64,000 nt of DNA from Rhodovulum marinum (GTDB taxonomy: Bacteria > Pseudomonadota > Alphaproteobacteria > Rhodobacterales > Rhodobacteraceae), in NCBI RefSeq assembly GCF_004343075.1, contig NZ_SLXP01000016.1, positions 16,609-80,608 on the forward strand. The letters run 5' to 3'. Of this stretch, positions 20,754 to 32,506 are shown piece by piece. The position numbers and the translations under genes were made by a program. Position 1 is the first letter of the stretch. Each line of letters begins with the position of its first letter. Below the pieces are notes generated by a model. It was not told the DNA's origin. It was given only the letters and a program-made list of their open reading frames with translations, and made no database searches.

Positions 20754-21521
20754 TCAGAAACGGTCCTTGCGCGCGCGGACCTCGGCGAAAACGTCGGCAT
20801 CGGGCGCGCCTTCCATGCCGACGCCCCGTTTCACGGCGTCCTGCCCGGCGCGCAGGAACGGGTTCGTCGCCAGTTCCTCGGACAGCCGCGAGGGGACCGT
20901 GGGCCGGCCCTCGGCGCGCAGCACGGCCACCTCGGCGACCCGGGCCCGCAGCGCGGCGTTCTCGGGCTCGATCGTCAGGGCAAAGCGGCCGTTGGCGGCG
21001 GTGTATTCATGGCCCGAACAGACCAGCGTTTCGGGGGGCAGGGCGGCCAGCTTCGACAGGCTGGCCCACATCATTTCGGGCGTGCCTTCGAACACCCGCC
21101 CGCACCCCAGCGCCATCAGGCTGTCGGCGGTGAACACCACGCCGCTGTCGGGAAAGTGATAGGCGATGTGGCCGACGGTGTGACCGGAAACGTCCAGCAC
21201 CCGCCCCGTCGCGGCCCCGATCGAGATGCTGTCGCCATCGCCCAGGGCCAGGTCCAGCGGTGGCAGCCGGTGGGCGTCGGCCGCGGCCCCGACGACGCGG
21301 GCACCATGGGCGTCGCGCAGCGCCTCGACCCCGCCGACATGGTCCTGGTGGTGATGGGTGATCAATATGTCGCTCAGCCGCCAGCCCCGTTCCGCCAGCG
21401 CCGCTTCGACCGGCGCGGCCTCGGGCACGTCGACGACCGCGGTCGCCCCCGTCGCCGGGTCATGGGCGAGATAGGCGTAATTGTCGCTGAGGCAGGGGAT
21501 GGTGACGATCTCCAGGGGCAT
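20754..21521 (-). CDS. gloB: Hydroxyacylglutathione hydrolase (glyoxalase II)
   Basis: 255 residues, complete. Metallo-beta-lactamase fold with the dinuclear metal motif [10 protein letters not shown] (about 55-64), GHTVGHIAY, and the C-terminal glyoxalase II substrate-binding domain ([14 protein letters not shown]). It hydrolyses S-lactoylglutathione to lactate and glutathione in methylglyoxal detoxification. Start ATG 21521 gives the typical [18 protein letters not shown]-terminus. Divergent from the methyltransferase gene with 66 bases between. Confidence 0.97.
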   Translation of the reverse strand: MPLEIVTIPCLSDNYAYLAHDPATGATAVVDVPEAAPVEAALAERGWRLSDILITHHHQDHVGGVEALRDAHGARVVGAAADAHRLPPLDLALGDGDSISIGAATGRVLDVSGHTVGHIAYHFPDSGVVFTADSLMALGCGRVFEGTPEMMWASLSKLAALPPETLVCSGHEYTAANGRFALTIEPENAALRARVAEVAVLRAEGRPTVPSRLSEELATNPFLRAGQDAVKRGVGMEGAPDADVFAEVRARKDRF

Positions 21522-21587
21522 GGCAATCTGGCTCCGCATGGTTATCTTGGGGTCCGTAACCCTGGCCCGAAGGCAGCGCGCGCCGCA

Positions 21588-22334
21588 ATGCACCTGGACG
21601 TCCTGGACCTGAGGAATTTCTACTACCGCACCAATCTGGGGCGCGTGGCGCAGCGGGCAATACGCGACCAGGTTGTGGATATCTGGCCCGAGGCCAAGGG
21701 CCAGACGGTGGCGGGGTTCGGCTTTGCGGTGCCGTTGATGCGGCCCTTCACGCTGGATGCGCGCCGGGTGATCGCGCTGATGCCCGGCCAGCAGGGAGTG
21801 ATGCCTTGGCCCGCCGGGCAGGACAACGTCTCGGTGCTGTGCGAGGAAACCGCCTGGCCGCTGCCCGACGGTTTCGTCGACAAGCTGATCGTGCTGCACG
21901 GGCTGGAAACGTCCGAGAACCCGGCGGCCGTGCTGGAAGAGGCCGCGCGCGTTCTGGGCCCCGGGGGGCGCGCGCTGTTCATCGTTCCGAACCGCTCGGG
22001 GCTCTGGGCGCGGCGCGACGGCACCCCGTTCGGCTTTGGCCGGCCCTATTCCAACGGCCAGCTCGAATCGCAACTGCGCCACCATGGCTTCGAACCCGAG
22101 GGCCACCGCGCCGCGCTGTTCGCGCCCCCCAGCGCGCGGCGATTCTGGCTGAGAACGGCGCCGATGTGGGAAAATACCGGGCGTCGCATCTCTGCCTATT
22201 ATGCGGGCGGCGTGCTGATCGTCGAGGCGACCAAGCGCGTCTACCGGCCGTCCGGGCTGGCGGTGAAAGACGCGGTGCCGCGCCCTCTGCGCATTCTCGA
22301 AGGCTTGCCCAAGCCCGGGGCCGAACCCGCCTGA
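21588..22334 (+). CDS. Class I SAM-dependent methyltransferase
   Basis: 248 residues. The usual Rossmann motif I (GxGxG) is altered to [11 protein letters not shown]; motif II-like region [22 protein letters not shown] and motif [22 protein letters not shown] are clear, as in UbiE-like methyltransferases. ATG 21588 is chosen because the preceding sequence overlaps the divergent gloB promoter. The neighbouring gloB pairing is common in this group, but the substrate is unknown. Confidence 0.85.
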   Translation: MHLDVLDLRNFYYRTNLGRVAQRAIRDQVVDIWPEAKGQTVAGFGFAVPLMRPFTLDARRVIALMPGQQGVMPWPAGQDNVSVLCEETAWPLPDGFVDKLIVLHGLETSENPAAVLEEAARVLGPGGRALFIVPNRSGLWARRDGTPFGFGRPYSNGQLESQLRHHGFEPEGHRAALFAPPSARRFWLRTAPMWENTGRRISAYYAGGVLIVEATKRVYRPSGLAVKDAVPRPLRILEGLPKPGAEPA

Positions 22335-22598
22335 GCCCGGCAAACAAGGGCTTTCGCGCCCCCTGTGCCATGCCGCCGCGCAACCGTTCCGTGTGGCCGA
22401 TTTCGCTTGCCAAACCGGGGCTGCGGCGCGACCGTGGATCAGCGACACAATAAGCCGCTCTAGGCGGTTGCGAGGTTCCGCGGCCTCTGCTACACCCACG
22501 CCGATTTCGGAGCGTGCCCGTCCGGGTGCGCCGCTTGATCTGCCCCTGACCCGCGTCCCGCGGCGCTTACGGGGGCCATAGATATCGGAAGGGTTGAC

Positions 22599-23159
22599 GT
22601 GTCCGAACCAGCCTCGATTTCGTCCGGCATCGCCGCGCGATACGCCACCGCTCTGTTCGAGATCGCCAAGGAAGCCAATGCCGTCGCGGCCCTCGAGGCC
22701 GATGTCGACACCGTCGACGCCGCGCTGCAGGGAAGTGCCGATTTCCGCGATCTCGTCGCCTCGCCGCTCTACTCGCGCGAGGCGCAGTCGAACGCGATCG
22801 CGGCGCTTGCGCCGAAAATGCAGATCGGCGCGATGACGGCGAACACGATGCGGCTGATGGCCTCCAAGCGGCGGCTGTTCGCGCTGCCGCAGCTGATCGC
22901 CCAGCTGCGCGCGCTGATCGCCGAGCACAAGGGCGAGATCAGTGCCGAAGTCGTGTCGGCCAAGCCCTTGTCGGACGCACAGAAAGCCAAGCTTGCCGCC
23001 GCGCTCAAGGCCAATGCCGGCAAGGACGTGAAATTGAATGCCACCGTCGATGAAAGCCTCATCGGCGGACTCGTCGTCAAACTGGGCTCGAAGATGATCG
23101 ACACCTCGATCCGCGCGCGGCTCAATGCACTCCAGAACACCATGAAAGAGGTCGGATAA
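22599..23159 (+). CDS. atpH: ATP synthase F1 subunit delta
   Basis: 186 residues, GTG start. OSCP/delta family: N-terminal helical bundle ([17 protein letters not shown]; residues shown by [15 protein letters not shown]) and C-terminal motif [21 protein letters not shown]. It links the F1 head to the peripheral stalk. First gene of atpHAGDC; F0 genes are not nearby, as usual in Rhodobacterales. The 264-base upstream region (22335-22598) should hold the operon promoter, but no clear boxes were found. Confidence 0.97.
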   Translation: MSEPASISSGIAARYATALFEIAKEANAVAALEADVDTVDAALQGSADFRDLVASPLYSREAQSNAIAALAPKMQIGAMTANTMRLMASKRRLFALPQLIAQLRALIAEHKGEISAEVVSAKPLSDAQKAKLAAALKANAGKDVKLNATVDESLIGGLVVKLGSKMIDTSIRARLNALQNTMKEVG

Positions 23160-24698
23160 ATGGGTATCCAAGCAGCTGAGATCTCTGCGATCCTCAAGGA
23201 GCAGATCAAGAACTTCGGCCAGGAGGCAGAGGTTGCAGAGGTGGGCCGCGTGTTGTCGGTCGGCGACGGGATTGCCCGGGTTCACGGCCTCGACAACTGC
23301 CAGGCCGGCGAGATGGTCGAATTCCCCGGCGGTGTCCGCGGCATGGCGCTGAACCTCGAGGTCGACAACGTCGGTATCGTGATCTTCGGCTCGGACCGGG
23401 ACATCAAGGAAGGCGATGTCGTCAAGCGCACCAACGCCATCGTGGACGTGCCGGTCGGTGACGGCATGCTGGGCCGCGTGGTCGACGCACTTGGCAACCC
23501 GATCGACGGCAAGGGCCCGATCGAGGCCGCCGAACGCCGCGTGGCCGACGTCAAGGCGCCGGGCATCATTCCCCGCAAATCGGTGCATGAACCGATGGCG
23601 ACCGGCCTGAAATCGGTGGACGCCATGATCCCAATCGGCCGTGGTCAGCGGGAACTGATCATCGGCGACCGCCAGACCGGCAAGACCGCCGTGGCGCTCG
23701 ACACGATCCTGAACCAGAAATCCTACAACGAGGCCGCGGGCGATGACGAGTCGAAGAAGCTTTACTGCGTCTACGTCGCTGTCGGGCAAAAACGCTCGAC
23801 CGTCGCCCAGCTGGTGAAGAAGCTGGAAGAAACCGGCGCGATGGCCTACTCGATCGTCGTGGCCGCGACCGCGTCCGACCCCGCGCCGATGCAGTATCTC
23901 GCCCCCTACACCGCGACCGCGATGGGCGAATATTTCCGCGACAACGGCCGTCACGCGCTGATGATCTATGACGACCTGTCGAAACAGGCCGTCGCCTATC
24001 GCCAGATGTCGCTGCTGCTGCGCCGCCCGCCGGGGCGCGAAGCCTACCCGGGCGACGTGTTCTACCTGCACTCCCGCCTGCTGGAACGTTCGGCCAAGCT
24101 GAACGAGGATCACGGCTCGGGCTCGCTGACGGCGCTGCCGATCATCGAAACCCAGGCGGGCGACGTGTCGGCCTACATCCCGACCAACGTGATCTCGATC
24201 ACCGACGGCCAGATCTTCCTGGAAACGGACCTGTTCTACCAGGGCATCCGCCCCGCCGTGAACACCGGTCTGTCGGTGTCGCGGGTGGGCTCGTCGGCCC
24301 AGACCAAGGCGATGTCCTCGGTTGCCGGCCCGGTCAAGCTGTCGCTGGCCCAGTACCGCGAGATGGCGGCCTTCGCCCAGTTCGGTTCGGACCTCGACGC
24401 CTCGACCCAGCGCCTGCTGAACCGCGGCGCGCGCCTGACCGAACTGATGAAACAGCCGCAGTACTCGCCGCTGACCAACGCGGAAATCGTCTGCGTCATC
24501 TTCGCGGGCACCAACGGCTATCTCGACAAGATCGCGGTCAAGGATGTCGGCCGCTTCGAGGCGGACCTGCTGACCTTCCTGCGCAACAAGCACCGCGAGC
24601 TTCTCGACGACATCACCAACAACGATCGCAAGGTGAAGGGCGAGCTGGAAGACAAGATCAAGGCCGCGCTCGACGAATTCGCCAAGAACTTCGCCTGA
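23160..24698 (+). CDS. atpA: ATP synthase F1 subunit alpha
   Basis: 512 residues. Walker A GDRQTGKT (about 170-177), nucleotide-binding regulatory alpha fold, [19 protein letters not shown] and the C-terminal helical domain. Non-catalytic nucleotide-binding subunit of F1. Starts directly after the atpH stop. It is the ordinary ATP synthase copy; a second, N-type alpha subunit is at 53021-54589. Confidence 0.99.
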   Translation: MGIQAAEISAILKEQIKNFGQEAEVAEVGRVLSVGDGIARVHGLDNCQAGEMVEFPGGVRGMALNLEVDNVGIVIFGSDRDIKEGDVVKRTNAIVDVPVGDGMLGRVVDALGNPIDGKGPIEAAERRVADVKAPGIIPRKSVHEPMATGLKSVDAMIPIGRGQRELIIGDRQTGKTAVALDTILNQKSYNEAAGDDESKKLYCVYVAVGQKRSTVAQLVKKLEETGAMAYSIVVAATASDPAPMQYLAPYTATAMGEYFRDNGRHALMIYDDLSKQAVAYRQMSLLLRRPPGREAYPGDVFYLHSRLLERSAKLNEDHGSGSLTALPIIETQAGDVSAYIPTNVISITDGQIFLETDLFYQGIRPAVNTGLSVSRVGSSAQTKAMSSVAGPVKLSLAQYREMAAFAQFGSDLDASTQRLLNRGARLTELMKQPQYSPLTNAEIVCVIFAGTNGYLDKIAVKDVGRFEADLLTFLRNKHRELLDDITNNDRKVKGELEDKIKAALDEFAKNFA

Positions 24699-24718
24699 GC
24701 CAGGTCAGGATCGGATAG

Positions 24719-25588
24719 ATGCCCAGCCTCAAGGATCTCAAGAACCGGATCGGAAGCGTCAAGAACACGCGGAAGATCACGAAGGCCATGCAGATGGTCG
24801 CGGCGGCCAAGCTTCGCCGCGCCCAGGAGGCCGCGGAGAACGCGCGCCCCTATGCCGCGCAGATGGAAAAGGTGATGGCGGGGCTTGCGGCCTCGTCCAC
24901 CGGCGCCGCCAACGCGCCCCGGCTGCTGGTCGGTACGGGCAAGCAGGACGTGCACCTTCTGGTCGTGATGACCGCCGAACGTGGCCTGTGCGGTGCCTTC
25001 AACTCGTCGATCGTGCGCCTCGCCCGTTCGAAGATCACCGCGCTGCAGGGGCAGGGCAAGACAGTCAAGATCCTGACCGTCGGCCGCAAGGGCCGCGAGC
25101 AGCTCAAGCGGGAATTTGGCGACCTGTTCGTCGGCCATGTCGACCTGTCCGAGGTCAAGCGCATCGGCTATGCCAACGCGCGCGAGATCGCCCAGGGCAT
25201 CATCGGCCGCTTCGATGCGGGGGAATTCGACGTCGCGACGATCTTTTTCAGCCGGTTCAAGTCGGTGATCAGCCAGGAGCCGACGGCCCAGCAGATCATC
25301 CCGGCCGAATTCGACGCGCCCGAGGAAACCTCGACGGTCTACACCTACGAGCCGACCGAGGGCGAGATCACGGCCGAGCTGCTGCCGCGCGGCGTGGCCA
25401 CCCAGATCTTCACCGCGCTCCTTGAAAACGGCGCCTCGGAGCAGGGCGCGCGGATGTCCGCCATGGACAACGCGACCCGCAACGCCGGCGACATGATCGA
25501 CAGGCTGACCATCGAGTACAACCGCTCGCGTCAGGCCGCGATCACCAAGGAACTCATCGAAATCATTTCGGGCGCCGAGGCGCTCTAG
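24719..25588 (+). CDS. atpG: ATP synthase F1 subunit gamma
   Basis: 289 residues, central rotor shaft. Typical N-terminal helix ([19 protein letters not shown]) with [15 protein letters not shown], the GLCGAFN segment, and the C-terminal helix ending EIISGAEAL. 20 bases after atpA. Confidence 0.99.
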   Translation: MPSLKDLKNRIGSVKNTRKITKAMQMVAAAKLRRAQEAAENARPYAAQMEKVMAGLAASSTGAANAPRLLVGTGKQDVHLLVVMTAERGLCGAFNSSIVRLARSKITALQGQGKTVKILTVGRKGREQLKREFGDLFVGHVDLSEVKRIGYANAREIAQGIIGRFDAGEFDVATIFFSRFKSVISQEPTAQQIIPAEFDAPEETSTVYTYEPTEGEITAELLPRGVATQIFTALLENGASEQGARMSAMDNATRNAGDMIDRLTIEYNRSRQAAITKELIEIISGAEAL

Positions 25589-27031
<1,443 letters not shown>

Positions 27032-27087
27032 TGACGGCGTAGGCGCCGGGCGGCACCCGTCCGGCGTCGGTTTCCCAAGGAGGCAAA

Positions 27088-27498
27088 ATGGCCGATACGA
27101 TGCAATTCGACCTTGTGGCGCCGGAACGCCGCGTGGCCTCGGAAAAGGCGACGCAGGTGGTGATCCCGGGCTTCGAGGGCGACCTCACCGCGATGCCCCA
27201 GCATACCCCGATGATCACCACGCTGCGCCCCGGTGTGCTCGAGGTGTTAACCGAGAAGGGCAGCCAGAAATACATCGTCACCGGCGGTTTCGCCGAGATC
27301 ACCGCCGACAGCGCCACGGTTCTGGCCGAACGCTCGCACCCGGTCGAGGAAGTGACGCGCGAGATGATCAACGAGATGGTTGCCGAGGCCCGCGCCGCCC
27401 ACAAGGAGGCGCATCCCGATGTCGTCGACGCCTCGGCCAAGATGTTGGCCGACATGGTGGCGATGGGCACCCATATGGGCTTTGAACCCCAGGGCTGA
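27088..27498 (+). CDS. atpC: ATP synthase F1 subunit epsilon
   Basis: 136 residues. N-terminal beta sandwich ([31 protein letters not shown]) and a short C-terminal helical part, lacking a long inhibitory helix pair as in related bacteria. AAGGAGG precedes the ATG. Last gene of the F1 operon, followed by a strong terminator. Confidence 0.97.
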   Translation: MADTMQFDLVAPERRVASEKATQVVIPGFEGDLTAMPQHTPMITTLRPGVLEVLTEKGSQKYIVTGGFAEITADSATVLAERSHPVEEVTREMINEMVAEARAAHKEAHPDVVDASAKMLADMVAMGTHMGFEPQG

Positions 27499-27521
27499 GC
27501 GGCCCGCCATTCAGCTGTTTC

Positions 27522-27550
27522 AAAGGCCCCGCCGCGCGCGGGGCCTTTGC
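27522..27550 (+). terminator. Rho-independent terminator of atpHAGDC
   Basis: AAAGGCCCCGC (27522-27532), 5-base loop, GCGGGGCCTTT (27538-27548): an 11-bp perfect stem with built-in A and U tracts, 24 bases after atpC. Confidence 0.9.
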
Positions 27551-27622
27551 CGTTCCGCGGGGCGAAAGCCGTCGGTCTTTGCATCCTGTTAACCGTGCCG
27601 GGTTACGCAGGAGCGGGCTGGA

Positions 27623-28003
27623 ATGAACGGGCGAAACCGACGCCCCGGAGCGATGAAGAAGATCGAAAGCAGACTGCTGGGGATCGACCAGGGCAGCGTG
27701 GTGTTGTTCTCGGATTTCGAGACCGACGGTGTGATGTGGACCGGCACCGGCCCGCGCGAGGTTCGGCGCACCATCCGCTTTGCCGAGGCGTTCCGCGGCC
27801 TGCCCGCGGTGACGGTCGGAATCACGATGTGGGACCTCGACCAGAAGACCAACCAGCGCGCCGATATCTCGGCAGAGACCATCACCCCCGAAGGGTTCGA
27901 CCTGGTGTTCCGCACCTGGGCCGACACGCGCGTGGCCCGCATTCGCGCCGACTGGATGGCGCTGGGCCCGGCGCGCGACCCGGAGGAATGGGACCTGTAC
28001 TAG
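27623..28003 (+). CDS. H-type lectin domain protein
   Basis: 126 residues. The H-type lectin (PF09458) pattern spans about 20-115: VLFSDFETDGVMWTGTGPRE, RTIRFAEAFRGLPAVTVGI, then ITPEGFDLVFRTWADTRVARI. Eukaryotic relatives bind N-acetylgalactosamine; bacterial members have no assigned role. No signal peptide is evident. ATG 27623 has GGAG at a good distance; an internal ATG at 27653 has it too close. Convergent with prs. Confidence 0.85.
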   Translation: MNGRNRRPGAMKKIESRLLGIDQGSVVLFSDFETDGVMWTGTGPREVRRTIRFAEAFRGLPAVTVGITMWDLDQKTNQRADISAETITPEGFDLVFRTWADTRVARIRADWMALGPARDPEEWDLY

Positions 28004-28058
28004 GGGCGGGTGTCGCCTTGGCGTGGCCAGGGCGACGGGCCTTTCCCCGCCCGTATCC

Positions 28059-29084
28059 CTAGCGCGCGTTCGGGGCGTAAAGCCCCTCGTAGATCGGGGC
28101 CAGCGTTTCATGCTCGAACAGGGAGGAAACCGAGGTGCCCTGCCAGATGTTCATGATCGCCTGCGCGAACAGGGGTGCGGTGGGGACGATGCGGATGTTC
28201 GGACAGGCCGCGACGGGCTCGGTCGGCTGGATCGAGTCGGTCACCACCACCGATTTCAGCTTCGACCCGCTGATCCGTTCGACCGCCGGGCCGGAAAAGA
28301 CGCCGTGGCTGATATAGGCGTGCACCTCTTCGGCGCCGCCTTCGATCAGCTTGTCGGCCGCCTTGCACAGGGTGCCGGCGGTGTCGCAAAGGTCGTCGAC
28401 GATAAAGCAGATCTGGCCCTCGACCTCGCCGATCACGGTCATCTCGGCGACTTCGCCGGGGCGCGAGCGGCGCTTGTCGACGATGGCCAGCCCCGCGCCG
28501 ATCCGCTGGGCCAGTTCGCGGGCGCGCGCCACGCCGCCCACGTCGGGCGAGACCACGGTGATCTTTTCGCCCAACCCGTTGAATTCATGCGCGATGTCGA
28601 GCGCGAAGATCGGCGAGGCATAAAGGTTGTCCACGGGGATGTCGAAAAAGCCCTGGATCTGTGCGGCGTGCAGGTCCATCGTCAGCACCCGCTCGATCCC
28701 CGCCTCGGTCAGCAGGTTGGCCACCAGCTTCGCGGAAATCGGCGTGCGGGCCTTGGTGCGGCGGTCCTGGCGGGCATAGCCGAAATAGGGGATCACGGCG
28801 GTGATGCGCGCCGCGCTGGACCGGCGCAGCGCATCCGACATGATCATCAATTCCATCAGGTTGTCGTTCGCCGGGTTCGATGTCGGCTGGATGATGAACA
28901 TGTCCTCGCCGCGGACGTTCTCGTAGACCTCGACGAAGATTTCGGCATCGTTGAAGCGTTCGACGCGGGCGTCCACCAGGCTGACATTGACGCCTCGGTG
29001 CATCGACATCCGCCGGGCGATGGCAGAGGCGAGGGGGCGGTTCGCATTGCCCGAGATCAGTTTGGGTTCGTGGATATTGTGCAT
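28059..29084 (-). CDS. prs: Ribose-phosphate pyrophosphokinase
   Basis: 341 residues from ATG 29084. Makes PRPP from ribose 5-phosphate and ATP for nucleotide, histidine and tryptophan synthesis. Visible motifs: [33 protein letters not shown], the flexible loop [26 protein letters not shown] and the PRPP loop [14 protein letters not shown]. Longer than the E. coli enzyme, as in other alphaproteobacteria. An in-frame ATG at 29144 would add 20 residues but is unlikely. Confidence 0.98.
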   Translation of the reverse strand: MHNIHEPKLISGNANRPLASAIARRMSMHRGVNVSLVDARVERFNDAEIFVEVYENVRGEDMFIIQPTSNPANDNLMELMIMSDALRRSSAARITAVIPYFGYARQDRRTKARTPISAKLVANLLTEAGIERVLTMDLHAAQIQGFFDIPVDNLYASPIFALDIAHEFNGLGEKITVVSPDVGGVARARELAQRIGAGLAIVDKRRSRPGEVAEMTVIGEVEGQICFIVDDLCDTAGTLCKAADKLIEGGAEEVHAYISHGVFSGPAVERISGSKLKSVVVTDSIQPTEPVAACPNIRIVPTAPLFAQAIMNIWQGTSVSSLFEHETLAPIYEGLYAPNAR

Positions 29085-29188
29085 GGGGTGGGTCCTCGGG
29101 CGCAGGATTCGTGACGGTCGCGTGACGTTGACAGCGCTTATCACCCGGTTACGGTCTTGAAAACCTAGCGGATGGGAGAGGCGTCAGG

Positions 29189-29788
29189 ATGGCCCATATC
29201 GATTATTTCTTTACCGTGATTTCGCCGTTCTCCTATCTCGCGGGCACACGGCTGGAGGAGATCGCGGCGCGGCATGGGGCGGGGATCACCTACAAGCCGG
29301 TGGATGTGATGGCGCTGTTCGCGCGCACGGGCGGGGTGCCGCCGTTCGAACGGCCAGAGGGGCGGCAGGCCTATCGGCTGCAGGAAATCCGCCGGCAGGC
29401 GGCGAAGCGGGGAATGCCTATCACCCTGAAACCACGGCATTTTCCGACGAACGCGGCGCCGGCGGCCTATGCGATCATCGCCGCCCAACAGGCCGGGGGC
29501 GGCGACCTGGGCGGGTTGGTGCACGGGCTGATGCGGGCCTGCTGGGCCGAGGAGAAGGACGTGGCCGAAGATGCGGTGATCCGCGACTGCCTGGCCGCCG
29601 CCGGGTTCGATTCCGCCTTGGCGGACAAGGGGTTGCTGGCAGGGGCCGAGACCTATGCGAAGAACCTGGAGGAGGCGGCCGCGCGCGGGGTGTTCGGCGC
29701 GCCGTTCTATATCACGGATGGCGATGAACGGTTCTGGGGGCAGGACCGGCTGGAGGACCTGGACCTGCACCTGGCGGGCGAGCTGTAG
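29189..29788 (+). CDS. 2-hydroxychromene-2-carboxylate isomerase family protein (DsbA/kappa-GST fold)
   Basis: 199 residues. Thioredoxin-like DsbA fold with SPFSYLAGTRLEEIA at the N-terminus, where Ser replaces the redox Cys as in kappa-class glutathione transferases, and GVFGAPFYITDGDERFWGQDRL (cis-Pro loop) at the C-terminus. Named for the naphthalene pathway isomerase; here no aromatic degradation genes are nearby, so it is probably a glutathione-dependent isomerase or transferase of unknown substrate. Divergent from prs. Confidence 0.85.
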   Translation: MAHIDYFFTVISPFSYLAGTRLEEIAARHGAGITYKPVDVMALFARTGGVPPFERPEGRQAYRLQEIRRQAAKRGMPITLKPRHFPTNAAPAAYAIIAAQQAGGGDLGGLVHGLMRACWAEEKDVAEDAVIRDCLAAAGFDSALADKGLLAGAETYAKNLEEAAARGVFGAPFYITDGDERFWGQDRLEDLDLHLAGEL

Positions 29789-29811
29789 GCCGAAAAGGCC
29801 CGGAATCGGCG

Positions 29812-29866
29812 ATATGATTTCCATATGAATCGCATATGAATTCCATATGACTCTTGTATGAGGTTT
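29812..29866. repeat. Five 11-bp tandem ATATGA repeats
   Basis: ATATGATTTCC, ATATGAATCGC, ATATGAATTCC, ATATGACTCTT and GTATGAGGTTT follow one another without gaps at 29812, 29823, 29834, 29845 and 29856. The first six bases of each unit are nearly invariant and three copies make the palindrome CATATG. The 11-base step is close to one DNA turn, so all units face one side of the helix. It sits in the convergent gap between the isomerase gene and the aldolase gene. No known element was recognised. Confidence 0.8.
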
Positions 29867-29896
29867 CGGGCGGGCGACCGCGCCGCCGCGCGAACG

Positions 29897-29925
29897 AAAA
29901 CGCCCCGGCGCGGGGCGCCGGGGCG
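29897..29925 (-). terminator. Rho-independent terminator of the ycgN-region/aldolase transcript
   Basis: On the minus strand an 11-bp stem (CGCCCCGGCGC at 29925-29915 paired with 29911-29901) with a 3-base loop runs into TTTT (29900-29897). It lies 25 bases after the aldolase stop. Confidence 0.85.
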
Positions 29926-29949
29926 GGGAAACCTGCGGGGCGGAACGGG

Positions 29950-31035
29950 TCAGCCGGGGACGTGCACCGGGTCGGGTTCGGGGCCGCCGTCGATCAGCGC
30001 GAGGAAGGCGTCGACCTCGTCATCGGTGGTGCACCAGGAACAGACCAGCCGGGCGGACAAGGGCACGTCGCCCGCACCCTCCAAAGACTGGTCCATCGGC
30101 CAGAGGTAGTATTGCGCGCCGGCCTTTTGCGCGCGGCGGTGGCCTTCGCGCGGCCAGGCGGCGAAGACGGCATTTGCCTGGGTAGGGTGCAGCAGAGAGG
30201 CGCCGGGGATCGCGGCCAGCCCGGCCGACAACCGCGCGGCGGCGGCGTTGGCGCGTTCGGCCAGCTTCAGCCACAGGTCGTCGTCGAGATAGGCCGCCAT
30301 CTGCGCGGTCAGGTAGCGGTGCTTGGAAAACAGGTGGCCGCCGCGCTTGCGCCGCAGCTCGAATTCCCAGGCGCGGGCGGGGTCGAACAGCACCACCGCC
30401 TCGACCCCCATCAGCCCGTTCTTGGTGCCGCCGAAGGTCAGCACGTCGACCCCGGCCTTCCACGTCATCTCGGCCGGCGTGCAGCCGGCGGCGACCACCG
30501 CATTGGCAAAGCGCGCGCCGTCCATGTGCACGGGCAGGCCCGCGGCACGGGCCACGGCGGCGATCGCGGCGACCTCGGCGGGGGAATAGACCGCGCCCGC
30601 CTCGGTCGCGTTGGTGATCGAGACCGCGCCGCGCTGCACGTTGTGCACGCCCGCCCGCGCGGTAAAGCCGATGGCGCGGTCCAGCGCGGCAGGGTCGATC
30701 TTGGCATCCGCCCCGTCCAGCAGCGTCAGCTTGGCCCCGCCGGTATAGAATTCGGGCGCGCCGCATTCGTCCTCTTCGACATGGGCGTTGCGGTGGCAAT
30801 AGACGGTGGCCCAGGGCGGGCAGAGGCAGGCCAGCGCCAGCGCGTTCGCCGCGGTGCCGGTGGCGACAAGGTAGACCTCGGCCTCGGGCGCCTCGAAGGT
30901 GGCGCGGATGGTGTCGCGCAGGTCGGTCGTGGCCACGTCGTTGCCATAGGGCATGGCGTAGCCGTGGTTGGCCTCGATCAGCGCCTCAAGGACCTGAGGG
31001 GGCACGGGCGAGGTGTTGTCCGAGGCGAAATGCAT
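29950..31035 (-). CDS. Low-specificity L-threonine aldolase family (beta-eliminating lyase)
   Basis: 361 residues, PLP fold type I. Motifs: SDNTSPVPPQVLEAL, the GTAANALAL phosphate site, HMDGARFANAVVA with the PLP-contacting Asp, and the Schiff-base Lys in TFGGTKNGLMG (about residue 207). It should cleave L-threonine or allo-threonine (or a related beta-hydroxy amino acid) to glycine and an aldehyde. Downstream of ycgN by 4 bases, so likely co-transcribed with ycgN and ribF. Confidence 0.9.
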   Translation of the reverse strand: MHFASDNTSPVPPQVLEALIEANHGYAMPYGNDVATTDLRDTIRATFEAPEAEVYLVATGTAANALALACLCPPWATVYCHRNAHVEEDECGAPEFYTGGAKLTLLDGADAKIDPAALDRAIGFTARAGVHNVQRGAVSITNATEAGAVYSPAEVAAIAAVARAAGLPVHMDGARFANAVVAAGCTPAEMTWKAGVDVLTFGGTKNGLMGVEAVVLFDPARAWEFELRRKRGGHLFSKHRYLTAQMAAYLDDDLWLKLAERANAAAARLSAGLAAIPGASLLHPTQANAVFAAWPREGHRRAQKAGAQYYLWPMDQSLEGAGDVPLSARLVCSWCTTDDEVDAFLALIDGGPEPDPVHVPG

Positions 31036-31039
31036 GGGC

Positions 31040-31510
31040 CTATAGCTCCTCTTCGATGACGTGGTCTTCCCACTCTTCGACGGGAATATCGAATTCGGGC
31101 AATGTCCATCCCCTTACCGAGACGCCCGCCCGGTGCACGGTTTCGGGATCGCCCGAGACCAGCGGGTGCCAGTCGAACAGCGGCTTGCCCTCCCACAGCC
31201 GACGATAGGCGCAGGTGGCGGGCATCCAATAGGCGATCTCGGCGATGTTCGAGGGTTTGAGGACGACGCATTCGGGCACGATGGATTTGCGCACCTCGTA
31301 ATTGGCGCAGCGGCAGGTGTCGTCGTCCAGCAGGCGGCAGGCGATGCGGGTGAACACCACCTCGCCGGTATCGGCATCCTCCAGCTTGTTCAAACAGCAC
31401 TTGCCGCAGCCGTCGCAGAGCGCCTCCCACTCCTTGGGGGTCATCTTTTTCAGGGGCACGCGTTCCCAGAAACGGGGGCGCAGGCCGGTGCGGTCGATCG
31501 GGTCCTTCAT
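31040..31510 (-). CDS. YcgN/UPF0260 cysteine-cluster protein
   Basis: 156 residues. Conserved cysteines in LCDGCGKCCLNKL (about 32-44) and CRLLDDDTCRCANY (about 59-72) plus further Cys residues at about 82 and 100, the UPF0260 (YkgJ-like CxxCxxCC) pattern of a presumed zinc or iron-sulphur protein of unknown function. It lies 4 bases after ribF in the same direction. Confidence 0.9.
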   Translation of the reverse strand: MKDPIDRTGLRPRFWERVPLKKMTPKEWEALCDGCGKCCLNKLEDADTGEVVFTRIACRLLDDDTCRCANYEVRKSIVPECVVLKPSNIAEIAYWMPATCAYRRLWEGKPLFDWHPLVSGDPETVHRAGVSVRGWTLPEFDIPVEEWEDHVIEEEL

Positions 31511-31514
31511 CGCC

Positions 31515-32474
31515 CTAGGGCCGCCAGGGCAGGGGCGGTTCGTTCGCCAGGATTTCGCGGGCGCGGGCGCAGTCGCGGTCGATCTGGGCGACCAGCTCGT
31601 TCAGGCTGTCGTATTTCGCCTCGTCGCGCAGGAATTCCACCAGCGCGACCGACAGGTGCGTGCCGTAGAGATCGCCCTTGAAGTCGAACAGGAAGCTTTC
31701 GCAATTGGGCACGTTTTCCCCGAACATCGGGCGGACCCCGATCGAGGCGGCGCCGTCATAGGTGCCCTTGTGCGGGCCCGACAGCACGTCGACGCGCACG
31801 GCATAGACGCCGAAGCGGGGGCGGTGCAGGTTGTGGATCGACATGTTCGCCGTCGGATAGCCCAGCGCGTGGCCGCGCGAATCGCCGTGCAGCACCGCGC
31901 CCTCGATCCGGTGCCAGTGGCCCAGCATGGCGGCGGCGTCGCGCGGGCGGCCATCGGTCAGCGCGTCGCGAATGGCGGTCGAGGAGACCGCGCCGCCCTC
32001 GTTGGACAACAATTCCACCGCCGTCACGCCAAAGCCCAGCTCGTCGCCGAAGCGTTTGAGGTCGGCTACGTTGCCCTTGCGCCCCTTGCCGAAGCAGAAA
32101 TCCTGCCCGACGACGACATGGGCGAGGCCAAGGCCTTCGTGCAGGACCTCGCGGGCGAAGGCCTCGGGCGAGAGGGCGGCCAGTTTCGCGTCGAAGGGCA
32201 ACTCGTACAGGTGGTCGATCTGCAGCTTGGCCAGCCGGTTCGACCGGGCCTCGGCGTTCATCAGGCGGAAGGGGGGCGCGTCGGGGGCGAAGTGCTGGCG
32301 CGGGTGGGGTTCGAAGGTCAACACGCCCAGCGGCACGCCGTGGGCGGTGGCTTGTTTCCGGGCGATCTCGATCACCGTGCGGTGACCCAGGTGCACGCCG
32401 TCGAAATTGCCGATCGCGGCAACCGCGCCCCGTTCGCCATGGGGGGCGCCGGCCCATGTGGTGAAGGTCTGCAT
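31515..32474 (-). CDS. ribF: Bifunctional riboflavin kinase / FAD synthetase
   Basis: 319 residues. N-terminal FAD synthetase nucleotidyl-transferase domain with GNFDGVHLGHR (HxGH-like) and VGQDFCFGKGRKGN; C-terminal flavokinase domain with GHALGYPTANM and the catalytic Glu region (NCESFLFDFKGDLYG). Converts riboflavin to FMN and then FAD. First of a likely ribF-ycgN-aldolase unit; 32 bases downstream of the MaoC gene. Confidence 0.97.
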   Translation of the reverse strand: MQTFTTWAGAPHGERGAVAAIGNFDGVHLGHRTVIEIARKQATAHGVPLGVLTFEPHPRQHFAPDAPPFRLMNAEARSNRLAKLQIDHLYELPFDAKLAALSPEAFAREVLHEGLGLAHVVVGQDFCFGKGRKGNVADLKRFGDELGFGVTAVELLSNEGGAVSSTAIRDALTDGRPRDAAAMLGHWHRIEGAVLHGDSRGHALGYPTANMSIHNLHRPRFGVYAVRVDVLSGPHKGTYDGAASIGVRPMFGENVPNCESFLFDFKGDLYGTHLSVALVEFLRDEAKYDSLNELVAQIDRDCARAREILANEPPLPWRP

Positions 32475-32506
32475 CGGCCCCCGATTGCACCGGGGACCGG
32501 GCGGCG

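Noticed and set aside
20754..24593. A 1279-codon open frame on the minus strand
   Set aside because: It begins as gloB, but its upstream 1000 codons run antisense to the methyltransferase, atpH and atpA genes; it is a GC-rich shadow frame. Only 20754-21521 is real.
28004..28058. A bidirectional terminator between the H-type lectin gene and prs
   Set aside because: GC-rich complementary patches are present, but I could not draw a convincing continuous stem with a U-tract.
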